Positions 4,826 through 5,950 of a stretch of DNA of 5,950 bases are shown here, piece after piece (the first letter of the stretch is position 1; every line of letters begins with the position of its first letter). Under the pieces are notes generated by a model. That model saw nothing but the letters and a program-made list of their open reading frames with translations. It did not search any database and was not told where the DNA came from. The stretch is from an uncultured Altererythrobacter sp. (GTDB taxonomy: Bacteria > Pseudomonadota > Alphaproteobacteria > Sphingomonadales > Sphingomonadaceae): positions 1 to 5,950 of the forward strand of contig CALFEA010000076.1 in NCBI GenBank assembly GCA_937950385.1. The letters run 5' to 3'. Both the position numbers and the translations under genes were made by a program.

Positions 4826-5950
4826 GTGATCGGACAAGTCGTTGCAATATATTATCTAGCATCTTGGGAATGGATTGCTCTAATTCAAAATGAATTACTT
4901 TTATTTGCGGTGATTTTCTTTCTAATTGGTGCAATTGATGACTTTGCAATTGATATATATTGGTTTTGTCTCCGGCTGACGGGCCGTGCGAATACTTCTA
5001 AAATTGATGCAGCGCAGTGGTCTATGGCCCCTTTGTCCGGTAATGCTGCTGTGTTTATTCCAGCATGGAACGAATCAAGCGTGATCGGTGATACGGTAGC
5101 GCACACTTTGGCCGCTTGGCCGCAGCAAAATGTGCGGCTTTACATCGGTTGCTACCGCAATGATGCCAAGACCATCGCGACTGTAATGCGCGCATCTGGC
5201 AGCGATCAGCGCCTGCGTTTGGTGATCCACGACCGCGCTGGCCCCAGCACCAAGGCCGATTGTTTGAACCGGCTTTACCGCGCATTGGAGCATGAGGAGG
5301 CGCGTTACGGCACACGGGCGCGCATGGTCGTTTTCCATGATGCAGAAGATATGGTTGATCCGGCGGGCCTCGCACTATTGGATGATGCTATATCGCGCGC
5401 CGATTTCGTCCAGCTTCCCGTGCTGCCCATTCCGCAGCAGCATAGCCGCTGGATTGGCAGCCATTATTGCGAGGAATTTGCCGAGGCGCATGGCAAAGGC
5501 ATGGTGGTGCGGGAAGCCATTGGCGCGGCTTTGCCTGGAGCCGGTGTCGGCTGCGCGATTGAGCGCGGCGCTTTGGATAGGCTGGCCAAAAAGCGCGGCA
5601 AGGATGGGCCGTTTAGCACAAACTCCCTGACTGAGGATTATGAGCTCGGCATTAATCTGGCGCAATTCGGGGCCAAATGGGCGTTCGTGCGGCGGCGTCA
5701 CGGCAATGGCGAATTGGTCGCAACCCGGGCCTATTTTCCTGGAAGATTGGATCATATTGTCCGGCAAAAAACCCGCTGGGTGCATGGGATCGCATTTCAA
5801 GGTTGGGACCGTCTTGGCTGGACTTCGGGCGGCGATGTGAAGCTGGCGGAGCTATGGATGCGTCTGCGTGATCGGCGCGGGCCATTGTCGGCTTTGGTCA
5901 TGCTGGCTGGATATATCCTGCTGGCGTTGAGCGCGCTGGGTTGGACGGCG
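4826..5950 (+). CDS. nfrB: NfrB-like family 2 membrane glycosyltransferase, C-terminus cut by window edge
   Basis: The frame is open from 4811 to the window end; from the GTG it gives 375 residues. A membrane segment (about 23-46, containing LLLFAVIFFLIGAIDD) precedes a cytoplasmic GT-A domain: VFIPAWNE (76-83), the nucleotide-sugar/metal motif VVFHDAEDMVDP (168-179), IPQQHSRW, EEFAEAHGKGMVVREA, GAGVGCAIERGAL, the catalytic-base motif LTEDYELG (268-275) and RQKTRW (313-318). A second membrane segment begins near 355. This order is that of NfrB, the E. coli inner-membrane glycosyltransferase required with outer-membrane NfrA for phage N4 adsorption. E. coli NfrB also has a later cyclic-di-GMP-binding domain, which would be beyond the edge. 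There is no in-frame ATG before residue 67, which would remove the membrane segment, so GTG 4826 is the only reasonable start; it lacks a spaced ribosome site. The first 45 or so codons are AT-rich, the rest GC-rich. Family call is firm, start moderate, sugar substrate unknown. Confidence 0.88.
   Translation, partial: MIGQVVAIYYLASWEWIALIQNELLLFAVIFFLIGAIDDFAIDIYWFCLRLTGRANTSKIDAAQWSMAPLSGNAAVFIPAWNESSVIGDTVAHTLAAWPQQNVRLYIGCYRNDAKTIATVMRASGSDQRLRLVIHDRAGPSTKADCLNRLYRALEHEEARYGTRARMVVFHDAEDMVDPAGLALLDDAISRADFVQLPVLPIPQQHSRWIGSHYCEEFAEAHGKGMVVREAIGAALPGAGVGCAIERGALDRLAKKRGKDGPFSTNSLTEDYELGINLAQFGAKWAFVRRRHGNGELVATRAYFPGRLDHIVRQKTRWVHGIAFQGWDRLGWTSGGDVKLAELWMRLRDRRGPLSALVMLAGYILLALSALGWTA

Noticed and set aside
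4870..4893. Eight-codon ATG-to-TGA frame inside the glycosyltransferase start region, considered as a regulatory leader peptide
   Set aside because: It lies downstream of the GTG start in another frame and has no ribosome site, so a regulatory role has no support.
5055..5800. Minus-strand open frames of 106 and 141 codons at the right end
   Set aside because: They are antisense to the NfrB-like frame, which carries HDAED, TED and RQKTRW motifs; the antisense products have no recognisable features.

Overview
The window reads as chromosomal DNA of a Gram-negative alphaproteobacterium, most likely a sphingomonad and possibly of the Erythrobacter group. That placement is inferred from gene content: a TorF-type porin, a PPP-type phosphatase joined to ugd, an E. 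coli-type glyoxalase I and an NfrB-like glycosyltransferase. No rRNA or other phylogenetic marker is present. I see no tRNA, rRNA, CRISPR array, insertion sequence, integrase or phage gene.

Layout from left to right. (1) Positions 1-1693, minus strand: a two-gene unit of a PPP-family metallophosphoesterase followed by UDP-glucose 6-dehydrogenase (ugd). The two reading frames share an ATGA, and ugd runs off the left edge. (2) 1694-1968: a 275-base divergent control region with candidate promoters and two short repeat structures. (3) 1969-2862, plus strand: a secreted TorF-family outer-membrane porin, closed by a strong intrinsic terminator at 2911-2948. (4) 3022-3459, plus strand: glyoxalase I (gloA). 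(5) 3506-4747, minus strand: the sodium/proton antiporter nhaA, convergent with gloA. (6) 4748-4825: a short, very AT-rich divergent spacer. (7) 4826 to the right edge, plus strand: the first 375 codons of an NfrB-like membrane glycosyltransferase with a GTG start. The two edge genes (ugd and the glycosyltransferase) have no closed ATG-to-stop frame in the window and are easily missed.

How the genes fit together. Ugd makes UDP-glucuronate for surface polysaccharides. The NfrB-like enzyme belongs to a family known from E. coli as part of the phage N4 receptor and envelope glycan machinery. TorF is an outer-membrane protein, and NhaA exports sodium at the inner membrane. Most of the window therefore concerns the cell envelope and its exchange with a possibly saline environment. 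GloA, for methylglyoxal detoxification, is the outlier. Apart from the phosphatase-ugd pair these are separate transcription units, so a single shared system is not shown.

I do not see a clear novel system. The points most worth a second look are the translational coupling of a phosphatase to ugd, an acidic extension of about 58 residues on the mature TorF protein, and an AT-rich island (about 31% GC by hand count) covering the nhaA/glycosyltransferase promoters and the start of the glycosyltransferase gene.
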